NCBI GenBank assembly: GCA_001599355.1
Contig: BCGQ01000003.1
Span: 436,468-500,467, forward strand
Source: Nakazawaea peltata
Taxonomy: Eukaryota; Ascomycota; Pichiomycetes; Alaninales; Pachysolenaceae
Reading direction: 5' to 3'
Length of the DNA stretch: 64,000 nucleotides
Shown here: positions 10,390 to 19,944 of the stretch, in pieces
Layout of the letters: each line of letters opens with the position of its first letter
Position numbering within the stretch: the first letter of the stretch is position 1
Notes under the pieces: generated by a model
What the model saw: only the letters and a program-made list of their open reading frames with translations
Told to the model about the DNA's origin: nothing
Database searches by the model: none
Translations under genes and position numbers: made by a program

Positions 10390-10781
10390 CAGATTGTGTG
10401 GTATGATAGGAATTTGGGTTCAATTGGGTGGGTTGATGCTGGTTGGTGATGCCTTGTGAACCCTTTGATTTGGTTTGTATGGGCGGTTAGGAGTGTTGAC
10501 AAAAAATTTTCGTAAATAAAGCGGATGACTTCCGTTTTGGGAAGAGATGAGAAAGGGGTTTCCTTTTTAGGAAAGAGGAAGAAGGAAAGTATTATGGGAA
10601 ATTTTGATTTCTATTTTGGGAATTATGTTTATATTTATTACTTAATTAGGAAATAATAGAAATTGGGGGTAATTGGGTAATTGGGGGTGTAGATGAGACT
10701 GGCTGAGGCAGGTAGAAACATCATCACATTCTACTGTCATAGCGTACCGAATCTCAAAGTTCACTAAATCTCTAGAACTTA
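10390..10781. other. NUP192 upstream region
   Basis: This 390-base gap holds the NUP192 promoter and the 3' end of the permease gene. It is AT-rich with a run of G-rich, T-rich stretches around 10550-10690. No open frame or known site was recognised. Confidence 0.4.
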
Positions 10782-12431
10782 TTAAATCTCAACAGTCTTA
10801 CTCATCATCACTTCCTTATCTTCATTATAATCCTTACTATAATCTGACCCCATGGATTCAATCACCTCTCCCTCATAATTCAGCTGTTGTTCCATAGTAA
10901 AAACACCCGAATCTTCAATTTTTGGCGCCATCCAAATCCCAGGAGCAACCTTACAAATCACATAATACATCCCTCCTGCAACTATCGTCCCAGTAAGATA
11001 CGAAACACTATACAAATATACAGCTCCAATTGGAACTCCCTGGTTACCACAAACATATGCCAATCCAGGTAAATTAGGGATCAACCCACATATAAATGCA
11101 ATAAAAGCAGGAATATTGAACCCATGGAAATACCTATATGGTCCATACATTTTATAAATTCCAGGAAGATCCAAACATCTCTTCCTCAAAATATAGAAAT
11201 CTACTAACATAATACCTGTTGGAGGGGCTAAAAAGATCACATAACCCCCAAGGAAACTACTGAAAGTAGCTGCATTGTTCTGGATTTGCCATGGTTGGCA
11301 TACAATCGCAAGCAACATACACACATATGCTCCTCTTCTAGGTGTTATATATTTAGGGAAGAAAAGAGTTAAATCGTTACTGAAAGAAACAGTGTTGGCA
11401 CTGATATTTGTACCGATAATTGCAAAAGCCCAGCATAAAGACGAAAAGAATTGCAGAGCTCGGTTCTCCCATAATGCTGAAACTTCAAGTGGAGACCATG
11501 TAGATACTCCGTAAATGGTCTGAGTAGCCGAAGTCACTACAATTCCTAAGAGACCACATAAACTAACTAAGAAAACTAATCCTACAAATTGAGGCCACAT
11601 TACTTGTTTCCTGTTCTTTGCGTATCTGGTGAAATCGGTGATATTCAACAGCAATGTAGCTTTAGGTCCGATAGCAGAGATCATACATTTGAAGAACACT
11701 ACCAGAACCGGGGTATCATCTACGATATTATTACCTTTGTCGAAGATAGGTCCGAATCCTTTGGCAGTAATTACTGCCCATAAAAATAAGGTCAATCCGA
11801 AGATTGGTAAAAGTATGGTTTTAATTAAAAACATCCACCTTAATTGATTGATGTTCAAGTAGAGAATTGGCAACTGGATGAATGTAAAAAGCCAGAAACA
11901 AAGCATGTTCAAAGAGGTAATCCCGCTACCTTCTGGCAAAGTGTTCTTGAAATTCAGAATGTGTCCTGGGAAAATCGCAGAGAGCATAGACGCTACACAT
12001 AACCCACCTTGATAAGTCTGAACACCAGTCCAGAAAATACATACGACACCTCTAATGAAAACTCCAAATTTGGCCCCCCGAACCCCAAAAGTGTACCTCT
12101 GGGTGATCGGGAAATTAATACCGTAATCGGCACCTACTTGAGCATTTAACATCAGGGGGATCGACACTACAATATGTCCCACTACCACCAGCAGAATGGC
12201 AAGTCCCGGTGACAATCCGAGCGTAATTGCACTAGAAGCCACCTGGTACATCGAAATCGAAAACAGTTCCGCTATCCAGAACCCAAGCACCGAGTACCAT
12301 TCCCATTTCCTCTCTTCAGAGTCGATCGGAACAGGGTCTAGACTCTTATTGGAAAATAATATTCCATCGGAAAAACTAGAAGGGTTCTGATCTGTTTCGA
12401 GTCTTTGGCGCAAACCTTCAAAAGAAACCAT
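10782..12431 (-). CDS. NCS1-family nucleobase/nucleoside/thiamine permease
   Basis: A polytopic membrane protein of about 549 residues with the features of the fungal Fur/Dal4/Fui1/Thi7 branch of NCS1 transporters. These are proton symporters of the plasma membrane for uracil, uridine, allantoin, thiamine or related compounds. Family marks include the opening SLDPVPIDSEERKW, the segment GADYGINFPITQRYTFGVRG in the first half, and a DFTRYAKN motif near the middle. About twelve hydrophobic segments can be traced. The start is the first real ATG (MVSFEGL); only a TTG lies further upstream. A TATAAAGG box sits about 55 bases upstream on the minus strand. Substrate cannot be assigned from sequence alone. 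Confidence 0.85.
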   Translation of the reverse strand: MVSFEGLRQRLETDQNPSSFSDGILFSNKSLDPVPIDSEERKWEWYSVLGFWIAELFSISMYQVASSAITLGLSPGLAILLVVVGHIVVSIPLMLNAQVGADYGINFPITQRYTFGVRGAKFGVFIRGVVCIFWTGVQTYQGGLCVASMLSAIFPGHILNFKNTLPEGSGITSLNMLCFWLFTFIQLPILYLNINQLRWMFLIKTILLPIFGLTLFLWAVITAKGFGPIFDKGNNIVDDTPVLVVFFKCMISAIGPKATLLLNITDFTRYAKNRKQVMWPQFVGLVFLVSLCGLLGIVVTSATQTIYGVSTWSPLEVSALWENRALQFFSSLCWAFAIIGTNISANTVSFSNDLTLFFPKYITPRRGAYVCMLLAIVCQPWQIQNNAATFSSFLGGYVIFLAPPTGIMLVDFYILRKRCLDLPGIYKMYGPYRYFHGFNIPAFIAFICGLIPNLPGLAYVCGNQGVPIGAVYLYSVSYLTGTIVAGGMYYVICKVAPGIWMAPKIEDSGVFTMEQQLNYEGEVIESMGSDYSKDYNEDKEVMMSKTVEI

Positions 12432-12683
12432 ATTGCGCAAATTGGTTGTCAAAATTCGGTGACTAGTCCAAGAAATGACTACCTTTATATGTAATTTTTC
12501 ACTCTTGTTTATCGCGATAAGAAACGTTCTTATCGCCCCACGTATCAGTCACAAAAGTGACATTTGCGCAGTGTCGAGGGGTGTTTTTCAGTGTCGTTAT
12601 GCGCTCATCTCGCTCAATTTGACTGAAAACTCCGAACCACTAAGATAAGACCCTACAGATTTTACCAGAAGAGGAAATTGTTA

Positions 12684-13568
12684 TTAAGACGCATAATGAT
12701 AAGATTTGTGCACTTCGTCAGGAATAGCCAGATCTGCAAGTGACTCGTTTTGTAAACTATCTAACAGGGTCAATTTCCCGAATCCTGGGGTCCCCTGCAA
12801 TGTCGTGTTCGAAATGTCAACACTGACATCTTTGTCACCAGTCACAAGTGACTTCCAACTCCGGTGACACTCCTCCACAATGTCTAATGTCGTATCTAAA
12901 TCAAGATATTTACTGTTGAATGCAAATTTGTTCGCACCTTTCCCCGTTGGCTTCTTATAGTCCTTGAACCATAACCGGGTATCCTCCAACAACCCAGGGA
13001 ATGCTTGGTACACATCATAAATATCATTAAGAGTCGAGCTCATTGGATCTTCTGTGTCAATGACAATGATTTTCCAGTCCAATTCTCCGTCATCGATCAA
13101 CCCCAATGAGCCCAACAATTTGACTTTCTTTACTTGCCCAATCGGGAAGATCCTGCTTCCGATCTCCAACGCATCTAAAGGGTCCCCATCTCCGAAAAGC
13201 TCCAATTCTTCATGCTTCTCAGTAGGGTCCTCCCAAGTCTGTGGAATTGCTCCATAATTGTGCATGTATCCATGGTGTGGGTAGATATTATTGACGAAAC
13301 GAACTTGGCCATTCTTCACGTCCTGGGTGATTGGATTGCCTGGCAATTTGGTGTTCACCTCGAATTTCCCATTGGTCCAGCGAGGAATCTCCACCACCAT
13401 GTTCAAAGTGCCCTCTGCCCTATTGAAATCAATAGGGACGTCGTGGAAAAACGACCCGATGGACCCGTTGGGCAATTTTAAGTAGTTCTTGTAATCTTTG
13501 GTGTATTTCAGTCCATTGACGATGCTGCTGAACGAGCGGATAGAATGGGTATTGGATAGTCTGAACAT
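12684..13568 (-). CDS. PPA2: mitochondrial inorganic pyrophosphatase
   Basis: A family I inorganic pyrophosphatase that hydrolyses pyrophosphate to phosphate, using Mg2+. The catalytic signature DGDPLDALEIG lies near residues 126-136, and the conserved blocks HHGYMHNYGAIPQTWEDP and DVYQAFPGLLEDTRLWFKDYK (given here in part) are in the family order. A basic, serine-rich N-terminus (MFRLSNTHSIRSFSS) with no acidic residues looks like a mitochondrial targeting sequence, pointing to Ppa2 rather than cytosolic Ipp1. 294 residues against about 310 in S. cerevisiae. The promoter contains a cluster of GTGTCAC motifs. Confidence 0.9.
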   Translation of the reverse strand: MFRLSNTHSIRSFSSIVNGLKYTKDYKNYLKLPNGSIGSFFHDVPIDFNRAEGTLNMVVEIPRWTNGKFEVNTKLPGNPITQDVKNGQVRFVNNIYPHHGYMHNYGAIPQTWEDPTEKHEELELFGDGDPLDALEIGSRIFPIGQVKKVKLLGSLGLIDDGELDWKIIVIDTEDPMSSTLNDIYDVYQAFPGLLEDTRLWFKDYKKPTGKGANKFAFNSKYLDLDTTLDIVEECHRSWKSLVTGDKDVSVDISNTTLQGTPGFGKLTLLDSLQNESLADLAIPDEVHKSYHYAS

Positions 13569-13593
13569 TTGAATTGTGGGATTTGGTCGATTG

Positions 13594-13658
13594 GTGTGTC
13601 ACAGTGTCACAATGTCACAATCTATTCACCTGTGTCACCGTTGGCAGTGTCAGTGTCG
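13594..13658. repeat. cluster of GTGTCAC motifs upstream of PPA2
   Basis: At least four copies of (G)TGTCAC(A), followed by two GTGTC copies, are packed into about 65 bases just upstream of the PPA2 start. More GTGTC and TGTCAC copies lie near 13711-13725 and in the next promoter region at 12545-12595. This is either a short repeat or a binding-site cluster. Confidence 0.6.
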
Positions 13659-13863
13659 GATCTGTTGCACATTTTAAGTTTTTTTTTTCTATTTTTCTCC
13701 GCACATTCCCTGCGTCACTGTGTCGCGGCACATGGGCACGGCGAAACCCCCCAAAATTTTTCACTACATCTTTAATTCAATTATTAGTTCTAATTAATGA
13801 TTCAGTACGAATCAAAGTACACAATATATAAGCAATAAAACAAAGCCTCACTCCCCCCTCTCT

Positions 13864-16521
13864 TCAACGACTAAAATCTTCATCATCTATACTAATACTA
13901 GACAGAAGACTAATAGTGTCTCTTTGTCCAGTAGCTTCCTCATAAGTTGGAGGCTCATCTCCTAACCATTGGACCTTACCCTTCTCATTGAAGATAGCAC
14001 CACGGTCACTGACGACAATAACATCTCTCAATTTCTCAATCTCAATAGCAGAAAGTCCCATTGGGTCTCTTGGAATCCATAAAACAGGAGCTTTCAGAGT
14101 CACATCCGGGAAATCATACAGATGAGCTTCCTCTTCCTCAGTCAACTCCTCCGGATCTTGGAAGTAGGAATCTGGTAACATGTCTTTGGCTTCCTTAAAA
14201 GAGAAATATATATCAGGTCTGAAGAATTTTACGATGAAATTAGCATCCTTACGAGCCCCAGTATAATCATCACCATCGATCAACAACGGAACCTCTTGCT
14301 CTCTGTAACTCATTCCAGTTCTAGCAGGCAGAGTATCCGAGTAAAGAGCTAACTCCTCTTTGCTCAAGAATGGAGACTCCTTAGATTCCCTGTAAACAGG
14401 AGAAACCGACGAGAAAGCTCTACTTTCGTAAGAAGATGTACTGCTTTTTCCATCCAAAGGTCTCATAGCATCCAGAGGAATAAGTTGCAATAACTTATCG
14501 AACGACAGGTTGATATTGAGATGGAAGAAGACGGTGAAAAGAATCAATATGATCTGGAGAATAATAGGACCCCAACCTTTTCCGACTACAAATAATCCCA
14601 ATAAACATACCTCTCCCAAATAAACACCAGTCATAGTCTGGAAAAGAGCTCTAGGATAATGATAACCTTTGAAGTTTGGAGATTGTCCAAACACATAGGT
14701 TATGTTATGTAAATAAGCTACGTATAACAAGGCAAATCCACCAACAGCGAAAGGAATGATCAAAGGTGAGATAATAGCATATGCAAATGTGATTGTAGTC
14801 AAATTGGCATATGTAGGGAAGGTAGTACCCCAAGCATAAGTCTTTAAACTAGTAAATCTCTTATGCTTCTTTCTGACGGTCTTGTCTAAGATGAAACCAA
14901 GGACGTAGAACAAGATTAAGGCGGCGATTTGGAAAAGAGCTCCTCCAGAAATCGATAACCCTTGTAAAATCAAGTATGAGATATAGAAATTAGACGATTT
15001 AGGCAAGTTACTAGCCAATAAAGTCATGGCACTAGTTGGAGACTCGGCAATCTGAGTCACAACACTAGTAGCAGACGAAGAAATAGTAGTAACTAAGAAA
15101 ACTTGAATGACCAAGAAAGCGAAATAAGACTGTTGGGTCTGATATTCTACTTGTTGAGAGCTTGTAGCTCCCGAAACCTTCAGCATAGCTCTAATAAATC
15201 TAGGCAAAAGCAGCATCAACAGAAGCAAAAGAACTGTAGGCAACAAAGAGGTGATAAGACCCAATAATTCACTTGGTAATTTATATATAAACCTCAAGAA
15301 ATGAAGTTTGTTGGTAATATAAGTCAAATTCGAGATAATACCAACGAAAGCAACTGGAATAGCCCAAAGAATGACTAAAGTACAAATAGTAGCGGCAGCC
15401 AGAGTAGATCTGACTAATCTTTCCCACCAAAATAATCTCATATTTGGCCAGAAAACATCCTCAGGTTCAATTCCAATGTACTTAGGTCCAAAATGTAACG
15501 GTAAATGACTAGGAGTCGTCTGATACAGCAATTGCAGGAAGTACTGACTCTCAAATTCGACAAATACAGAGTTCATAGGCTTAACTTTCTTGTAATTTGC
15601 TTGCATCTCCAGAATTTCTTTATCTAATTCTGGTAATTTCTCAGTACACCAATCAATAGTATCAATTTTCTTACCAAATAATGGGAAAGACTTGTGGGTA
15701 GGTCTATTTTTAGTTGGAACATACGCAGAAATCTCATCACGAGGTTCGATCAACTCTCCTTTCTTATCAGCCTTGATCTTGGCCTTCATTGCCTTACCCA
15801 ACAAATTATGTAAAGCTCCTTCTAATCTCATCAGGACCTTATTACGTTCCTTGACCTTCTTAGAAAGTTTTCTTTGACCTCTAGCGATCCAAACTCTTTT
15901 GACACCCTCGAATAATTTTGAAAATTCCTCTTCATCCAAAAATTGATCAGAGACGGTCTGGAAAAGCACGGTTCTGGAACTCAATCTCTTAGCATACTGA
16001 GGTGAAGATTGAACCAGAAGACGCATAGAATTGTAGAACACCAACTCTCTGTACAAAACAAAGAGGAAACCTCCATAGAAACACCAAGCAAGTAAAGCAT
16101 GACAGTAATATCTCTTAGAATTGGCCACATTGGAAATGGAAAACATGTCAAATCCAGTGTTTCCATTACCTCCAACAGCATTCACAGGCAATAAAATAAT
16201 CAAATACAAACAACTGAATCCCATAAGACTCAGAACAACCAAAAGATATCTGATGAAAAAGTACCCATCGAGACCAGCCTGCTTCAAAATGAACGATTGT
16301 TTCTTCTTAAGAAGCACAAAGAGCCACTCATAAACTCCCATAGGCAACGGTTCAGGTTTCATTTCCTCAGGAACCAAATCATAACTTGATTTTGGCAAAT
16401 AAATCCGCTTGAATTTCCATCTCAAAAGAAGAAATCCCACTAAAAAGCACCCAAATACCACGGCATTTGTAGCCAATGACGTGAGCACGGACGATGTCGA
16501 AGTACCAGCAGTTGAAGTCAT
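13864..16521 (-). CDS. RSN1: Rsn1/CSC1-type (TMEM63/OSCA) membrane protein
   Basis: A multi-pass membrane protein of 885 residues in the calcium-permeable stress-gated channel family (DUF221). It has an N-terminal TM block with the basic RWKFKRIYLP segment. A large cytosolic loop follows, with a split RRM-like fold (residues about 190-340). The channel-like core contains SYFAFLVIQVFLVTT and LPKSSNFYISYLILQG, and the tail is acidic. The order and the closing SIDDEDF tail fit the Rsn1 branch, which in S. cerevisiae is tied to delivery of the Ena1 sodium pump. The pore-helix leucine run contains CTG codons that become Ala here, giving LMALLP, closer to other family members. Only a GTG lies upstream of the ATG used. 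Membership of the family is certain; RSN1 over PHM7/CSC1 is likely. Confidence 0.8.
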   Translation of the reverse strand: MTSTAGTSTSSVLTSLATNAVVFGCFLVGFLLLRWKFKRIYLPKSSYDLVPEEMKPEPLPMGVYEWLFVLLKKKQSFILKQAGLDGYFFIRYLLVVLSLMGFSCLYLIILLPVNAVGGNGNTGFDMFSISNVANSKRYYCHALLAWCFYGGFLFVLYRELVFYNSMRLLVQSSPQYAKRLSSRTVLFQTVSDQFLDEEEFSKLFEGVKRVWIARGQRKLSKKVKERNKVLMRLEGALHNLLGKAMKAKIKADKKGELIEPRDEISAYVPTKNRPTHKSFPLFGKKIDTIDWCTEKLPELDKEILEMQANYKKVKPMNSVFVEFESQYFLQLLYQTTPSHLPLHFGPKYIGIEPEDVFWPNMRLFWWERLVRSTLAAATICTLVILWAIPVAFVGIISNLTYITNKLHFLRFIYKLPSELLGLITSLLPTVLLLLLMLLLPRFIRAMLKVSGATSSQQVEYQTQQSYFAFLVIQVFLVTTISSSATSVVTQIAESPTSAMTLLASNLPKSSNFYISYLILQGLSISGGALFQIAALILFYVLGFILDKTVRKKHKRFTSLKTYAWGTTFPTYANLTTITFAYAIISPLIIPFAVGGFALLYVAYLHNITYVFGQSPNFKGYHYPRALFQTMTGVYLGEVCLLGLFVVGKGWGPIILQIILILFTVFFHLNINLSFDKLLQLIPLDAMRPLDGKSSTSSYESRAFSSVSPVYRESKESPFLSKEELALYSDTLPARTGMSYREQEVPLLIDGDDYTGARKDANFIVKFFRPDIYFSFKEAKDMLPDSYFQDPEELTEEEEAHLYDFPDVTLKAPVLWIPRDPMGLSAIEIEKLRDVIVVSDRGAIFNEKGKVQWLGDEPPTYEEATGQRDTISLLSSISIDDEDFSR

Positions 16522-17349
16522 CTCGAAACTACCACTAACCACGCGTTCTCTTTTACCTTACCTTCTCTTCAAAGATCAGATCAAGACAAAATTTTCCGTA
16601 CTAAATAAGATTTCCCTAGGGATCGACTAGATAAGGCGCAAAGTTGGAGAAAAAGAAAAAATTTAAGAAAAAATAGGGGAAAATAGAAGGAAAAAGTGGC
16701 TTTGGCGAGTGCTTGGATGACGTTGGGAGCTTGGATGAGGTGAGGTGAGACAGGACGAGCAGGGCGGCGGTTAACAAGCCAAGGTCATGTCAAGTTGATC
16801 GCAATCTTACAACAATCATCGTGGCTTAGTTAATTGCTAATTATTACGTCTATACACTCTGTTCTCTCTAGTCTTGCTATGCTCATCCACTCTCTCGGCC
16901 TCTACATTTGAAAAAAGAAACGAATCAAAGTTGGATCGCCGAATATTGTTAAATTTTTTTCCGCAGCAAACAGAATTTTCAATTGCGATCTGGATGATCT
17001 GGTTCCTGGAATTGCACCGTTTCTTAAGTTTGGTATCAGATCTGCAACTGCATCCGTCTAGATCATTTAGAATTGCGAGATGCCTCATCTTTTCATCTCA
17101 TCAACCTCTAATTCTCTGGCTTCAACCACCTTCTCACCTGAAACGACCTCTCCTTCACTACGCTGCGTGTCTCACTTTTGCGGTCTAAACACGCACGCCC
17201 GCCGTGCATGCTGCGTGCCTGTAACGACGCAGTAACTTAATTTGTAGTTTGCTCAGTTGCACTAAAAATTACGATACACTTTTATTCGTATTTTGCTCGT
17301 TTATTTCAAGTACTATTATACATAATTCGTAGTTTGCTCAACACAGCGA
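16522..17349. other. RSN1 upstream region with three copies of a recurrent motif
   Basis: This 830-base gap lies between the RSN1 start and the PPH3 stop. No gene was seen. Three forward copies of TTCGTAnTTTGCTCA-like sequence lie at 17241-17255, 17285-17298 and 17326-17340, spaced about 41-44 bases, next to the PPH3 3' end. The frames on both strands here lack resemblance to proteins. Confidence 0.5.
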
Positions 17350-18285
17350 TCATAAGAAGTAGTCATTCGGAAGTTTCTTCGATTGTATCACCATGCTGGA
17401 ATCATCACTCTCAAACGTCTGATAATCTCTATTATACTCATCATCAATCGTTAATGTCAGCAGTGTATTCCCACACCGATAACAGTAATTAGGCAGCGAC
17501 CAAACGGTGACTAATCGGCCTTCAAACACTTCTTTATACCCCTCCATGACCAATTGATGCAGTCGTGCAATCAAATTAAGGTTATTACGATGACAAAACT
17601 TCTCTGTCTCTGTCAATCCAAATAAAAATCCAGCTCCACGGGGAGATATCAGCCACAGAGGTATATTCTCCTCTGGATCCGACCAAAGTAAATCACACAT
17701 CGATCCTTCATGTGGTACATCCTTCTTACGATCAATATACTTGATCTGGTCTATTGTCACGATATCCGGAGATAAGCCTCCATGAATACAGAACACTCCT
17801 CCTTCTCCTGAACTCGACCCATTACTAATATACAGTCCTAACAGCAAGTAATCAAACACGTCACAACAATATCTCCAAACATTGGCACTTCCATATTTCC
17901 GAAGACACTCCTCATAAAACCCATAAACCTGTGTAATCTGTCTAGATTCATGATTCCCTCTGATCAAAAACACCCGGTCAGGATACCGGATCTTATAACA
18001 AAGCAACAATAAAAATGTCTCTAATGAATAGAACCCACGATCCACGAAATCTCCCAAAAACAAGTACTTGGCCTCTGGAGGATACTTAGAGATCGAAAAT
18101 AACGTCAATAAATCATGCAATTGTCCATGGATATCCCCACATATCGTCACCGGCGTGTCAATCACCTGAATATTCAGCTCCTCTATGAGTAATTCCTGTC
18201 CTAAAAGACACAATTCCAAAACGTCATGCTCGGGAATGAACGCGCATTTCTTTATATCCTCAATGGTTTTATCAAGGTTGATCAT
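17350..18285 (-). CDS. PPH3: PP4-type serine/threonine phosphatase catalytic subunit
   Basis: A PPP-family phosphatase of 311 residues. In S. cerevisiae Pph3 acts with Psy2/Psy4 to dephosphorylate gamma-H2A and Rad53 after DNA damage. Metal-site motifs GDIHGQ, GDFVDRG and RGNHES are intact, as are the PP4-like blocks TICGDIHGQLHDLLTLF and NVWRYCCDVFDYL. The protein ends in DYFL, the PP2A-like methylation tail. Read with the standard code the protein would carry RLHQ and WSLPNY, breaking invariant RAHQ and WSAPNY. Both odd residues (codons 242 and 264) are CTG, so Ala restores them. Codons 148 and 151 are also CTG, and 151 falls on a Pph3 Ala. PPG1 was considered, but these blocks fit PPH3 better. 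Start: MINLDKTIEDI; upstream only GTG. Confidence 0.93.
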   Translation of the reverse strand: MINLDKTIEDIKKCAFIPEHDVLELCLLGQELLIEELNIQVIDTPVTICGDIHGQLHDLLTLFSISKYPPEAKYLFLGDFVDRGFYSLETFLLLLCYKIRYPDRVFLIRGNHESRQITQVYGFYEECLRKYGSANVWRYCCDVFDYLLLGLYISNGSSSGEGGVFCIHGGLSPDIVTIDQIKYIDRKKDVPHEGSMCDLLWSDPEENIPLWLISPRGAGFLFGLTETEKFCHRNNLNLIARLHQLVMEGYKEVFEGRLVTVWSLPNYCYRCGNTLLTLTIDDEYNRDYQTFESDDSSMVIQSKKLPNDYFL

Positions 18286-18556
18286 TATGGCCGGATCACA
18301 GATCGAATCACTGATCAAACCACCGCTCTTCACGCCTTCAGACCCTTCTTTTCAAGCTCGCGATTGGCCCCAAAAAGGCTGGCTGGGGGTGAACGCGCGG
18401 GAATCGAAAAGGTCGTGTGAGTTCAATTTTTCTACAGTGGGAGGGGCGTTTAAGGGGGTGTGGCTAGTATCACTTCTATATACGGCTGCGTTCCTGAGGC
18501 TGGAGCTTGCCTGGTGGCTAGTGAAATGTGGCTAAACAATGTGGCTAACCCCACCA

Positions 18557-19651
18557 TCAATCTTGATCAATCCGGCGACGTTTCAAAAATTCCTTCGTCC
18601 GACGTTGCGATTCCTCAAAAAACTGTCTCTTCTTCATAGCTAACTCCTCCTCATCGATCCTAGCTGGTCTCCGGTCTCCTTCAAGTGAATAATCGAATGT
18701 CATTGGCTCATTACCATCTTCCTCCAAAGCCAGTTGGAGGGTTTGTAACTTCTGCAGCTCAGCTAAGTAGATCCTCTCCATATTCTTCTTGGCCAAGAAT
18801 CTATAACTGTATGGACGTTTTTTATGTGATATCAGATCTTCTTGGTCTGATGATTCTTCCATTTCTACCTCTTCATCGCTGGAATCTGACGAATTACTGT
18901 CCTGTTCAAGCAGTTCCTCTGCTCTCGGCTTCAATTTATAAGGATATCTATGATCCAGGAACAATTTTGAACATTTTTCCTTCGCTTTTAGACTCCCCTC
19001 CGCCATTAATACCTCTCTCCATGAAAATCTGGATGTTTTATCGGTACTTATACGATGATTTTCTACTATTTTATCCATTAGCAGGTCTATTTTAGTCATA
19101 ATCTGATTCAAGACCTCTGTAGGCATCCTAATAGGCGGTTCTATCACCGGTTCTACTGGTTCTTGGGTGTCTTTGGCGTGCTCATGGATCTTTCGTACGA
19201 TTTCTCTCTCAAAACAGGCATTTAATTCCACCTCCATGTTCCTCTCAGCTCTCTGATAATGTGCCAGTAGCGTATTTGGATCCAGTAGCACCTTCTGCCT
19301 TCCCATTACATCCTCTTCATCCACGAAAGTCGTATCAGAAGTGGCACGAGCCAGATCAACATCGAGTGGCCGTGGCCATGATCCCCAATGGGGCACAGCA
19401 GTAGGCACCTTATCCTGGATTAAAAACGACGAGTACAAATGGACCAGGAGATCTTCCAAATGTTGATTTTCAATCGATCCAAGTACTTCTAATGCCTCTT
19501 TCCTGATCCTCTTCAATTCCAGCTCTGTTAAGACAGGCAGATCGACTGAAGAGGACGAAGGAGTCTCTATTTGTGGGGCTTGAACGGCAAAATTAGTGTC
19601 ATTTTCATTCTCATTCTCACTCTCTGACCTCAGTTCCTCCCTAGATGACAT
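18557..19651 (-). CDS. RRN9: Rrn9-like RNA polymerase I upstream activation factor subunit
   Basis: 364 residues, acidic, soluble and probably nucleolar. The central block DLLVHLYSSFLIQDK followed by HWGSWPRPLDVD resembles the Rrn9 domain (HLYSSYLL ... WTSWP), shared by subunits of the upstream activation factor that recruits Pol I to rDNA promoters. The C-terminal half has an acidic patch (DSSDEEVEMEESSDQED), then basic helices ending in RRTKEFLKRRRID. The length equals S. cerevisiae Rrn9 (about 365). The ATG overlaps a plus-strand ATG at 19645 that opens a long frame into SEC65. The assignment rests mainly on the short domain block. Confidence 0.65.
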   Translation of the reverse strand: MSSREELRSESENENENDTNFAVQAPQIETPSSSSVDLPVLTELELKRIRKEALEVLGSIENQHLEDLLVHLYSSFLIQDKVPTAVPHWGSWPRPLDVDLARATSDTTFVDEEDVMGRQKVLLDPNTLLAHYQRAERNMEVELNACFEREIVRKIHEHAKDTQEPVEPVIEPPIRMPTEVLNQIMTKIDLLMDKIVENHRISTDKTSRFSWREVLMAEGSLKAKEKCSKLFLDHRYPYKLKPRAEELLEQDSNSSDSSDEEVEMEESSDQEDLISHKKRPYSYRFLAKKNMERIYLAELQKLQTLQLALEEDGNEPMTFDYSLEGDRRPARIDEEELAMKKRQFFEESQRRTKEFLKRRRIDQD

Positions 19652-19944
19652 CTCAAACTCTCACCTTCACGTGTTTCTGTTCCACCATGCCTTCGAGACC
19701 TCATCACTCGGCCCATTTTCCTCTGCCTGACATCCGCCCGCGCACCTTCCGAGCTCCTCCCAGCTCCCTGCGCAGAACCTCCCCTGCTCCTCCCAGTTTT
19801 CTCCCAGTTTTCTCCATTTCCCTGCGCAGCTCCCCTCCAAACTCCCTCCTGCGCGTCCGCCTGACCTCCCTCGGTCTGGGAAAATTTTTCGACGATTTGA
19901 AAGCCCTTGAAGACGATGTGGCGGTACCGATAACGACACCAAAC
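19652..19944. promoter_or_regulatory. RRN9-SEC65 divergent promoter, open in the SEC65 frame
   Basis: This region separates the two divergent start codons. It is strongly C-rich on the plus strand with repeated CTCCCAG and CCTGCGC words. It is unusual because it stays open for 100 codons in the SEC65 frame from an ATG at 19645, encoding a Pro/Ser/Arg-rich stretch with no family resemblance. Confidence 0.5.

Noticed and set aside
17241-17340. Mac1 copper-response elements
   Set aside because: The core matches, but the longer conserved flank and the neighbouring genes do not suit copper regulation. Kept as an unknown motif.
17350-18285. Calling the phosphatase PPG1 from its DYFL tail
   Set aside because: PP4/Pph3 shares the tail, and blocks such as TPVTICGDIHGQLHDLLTLF and NVWRYCC match Pph3 far better.
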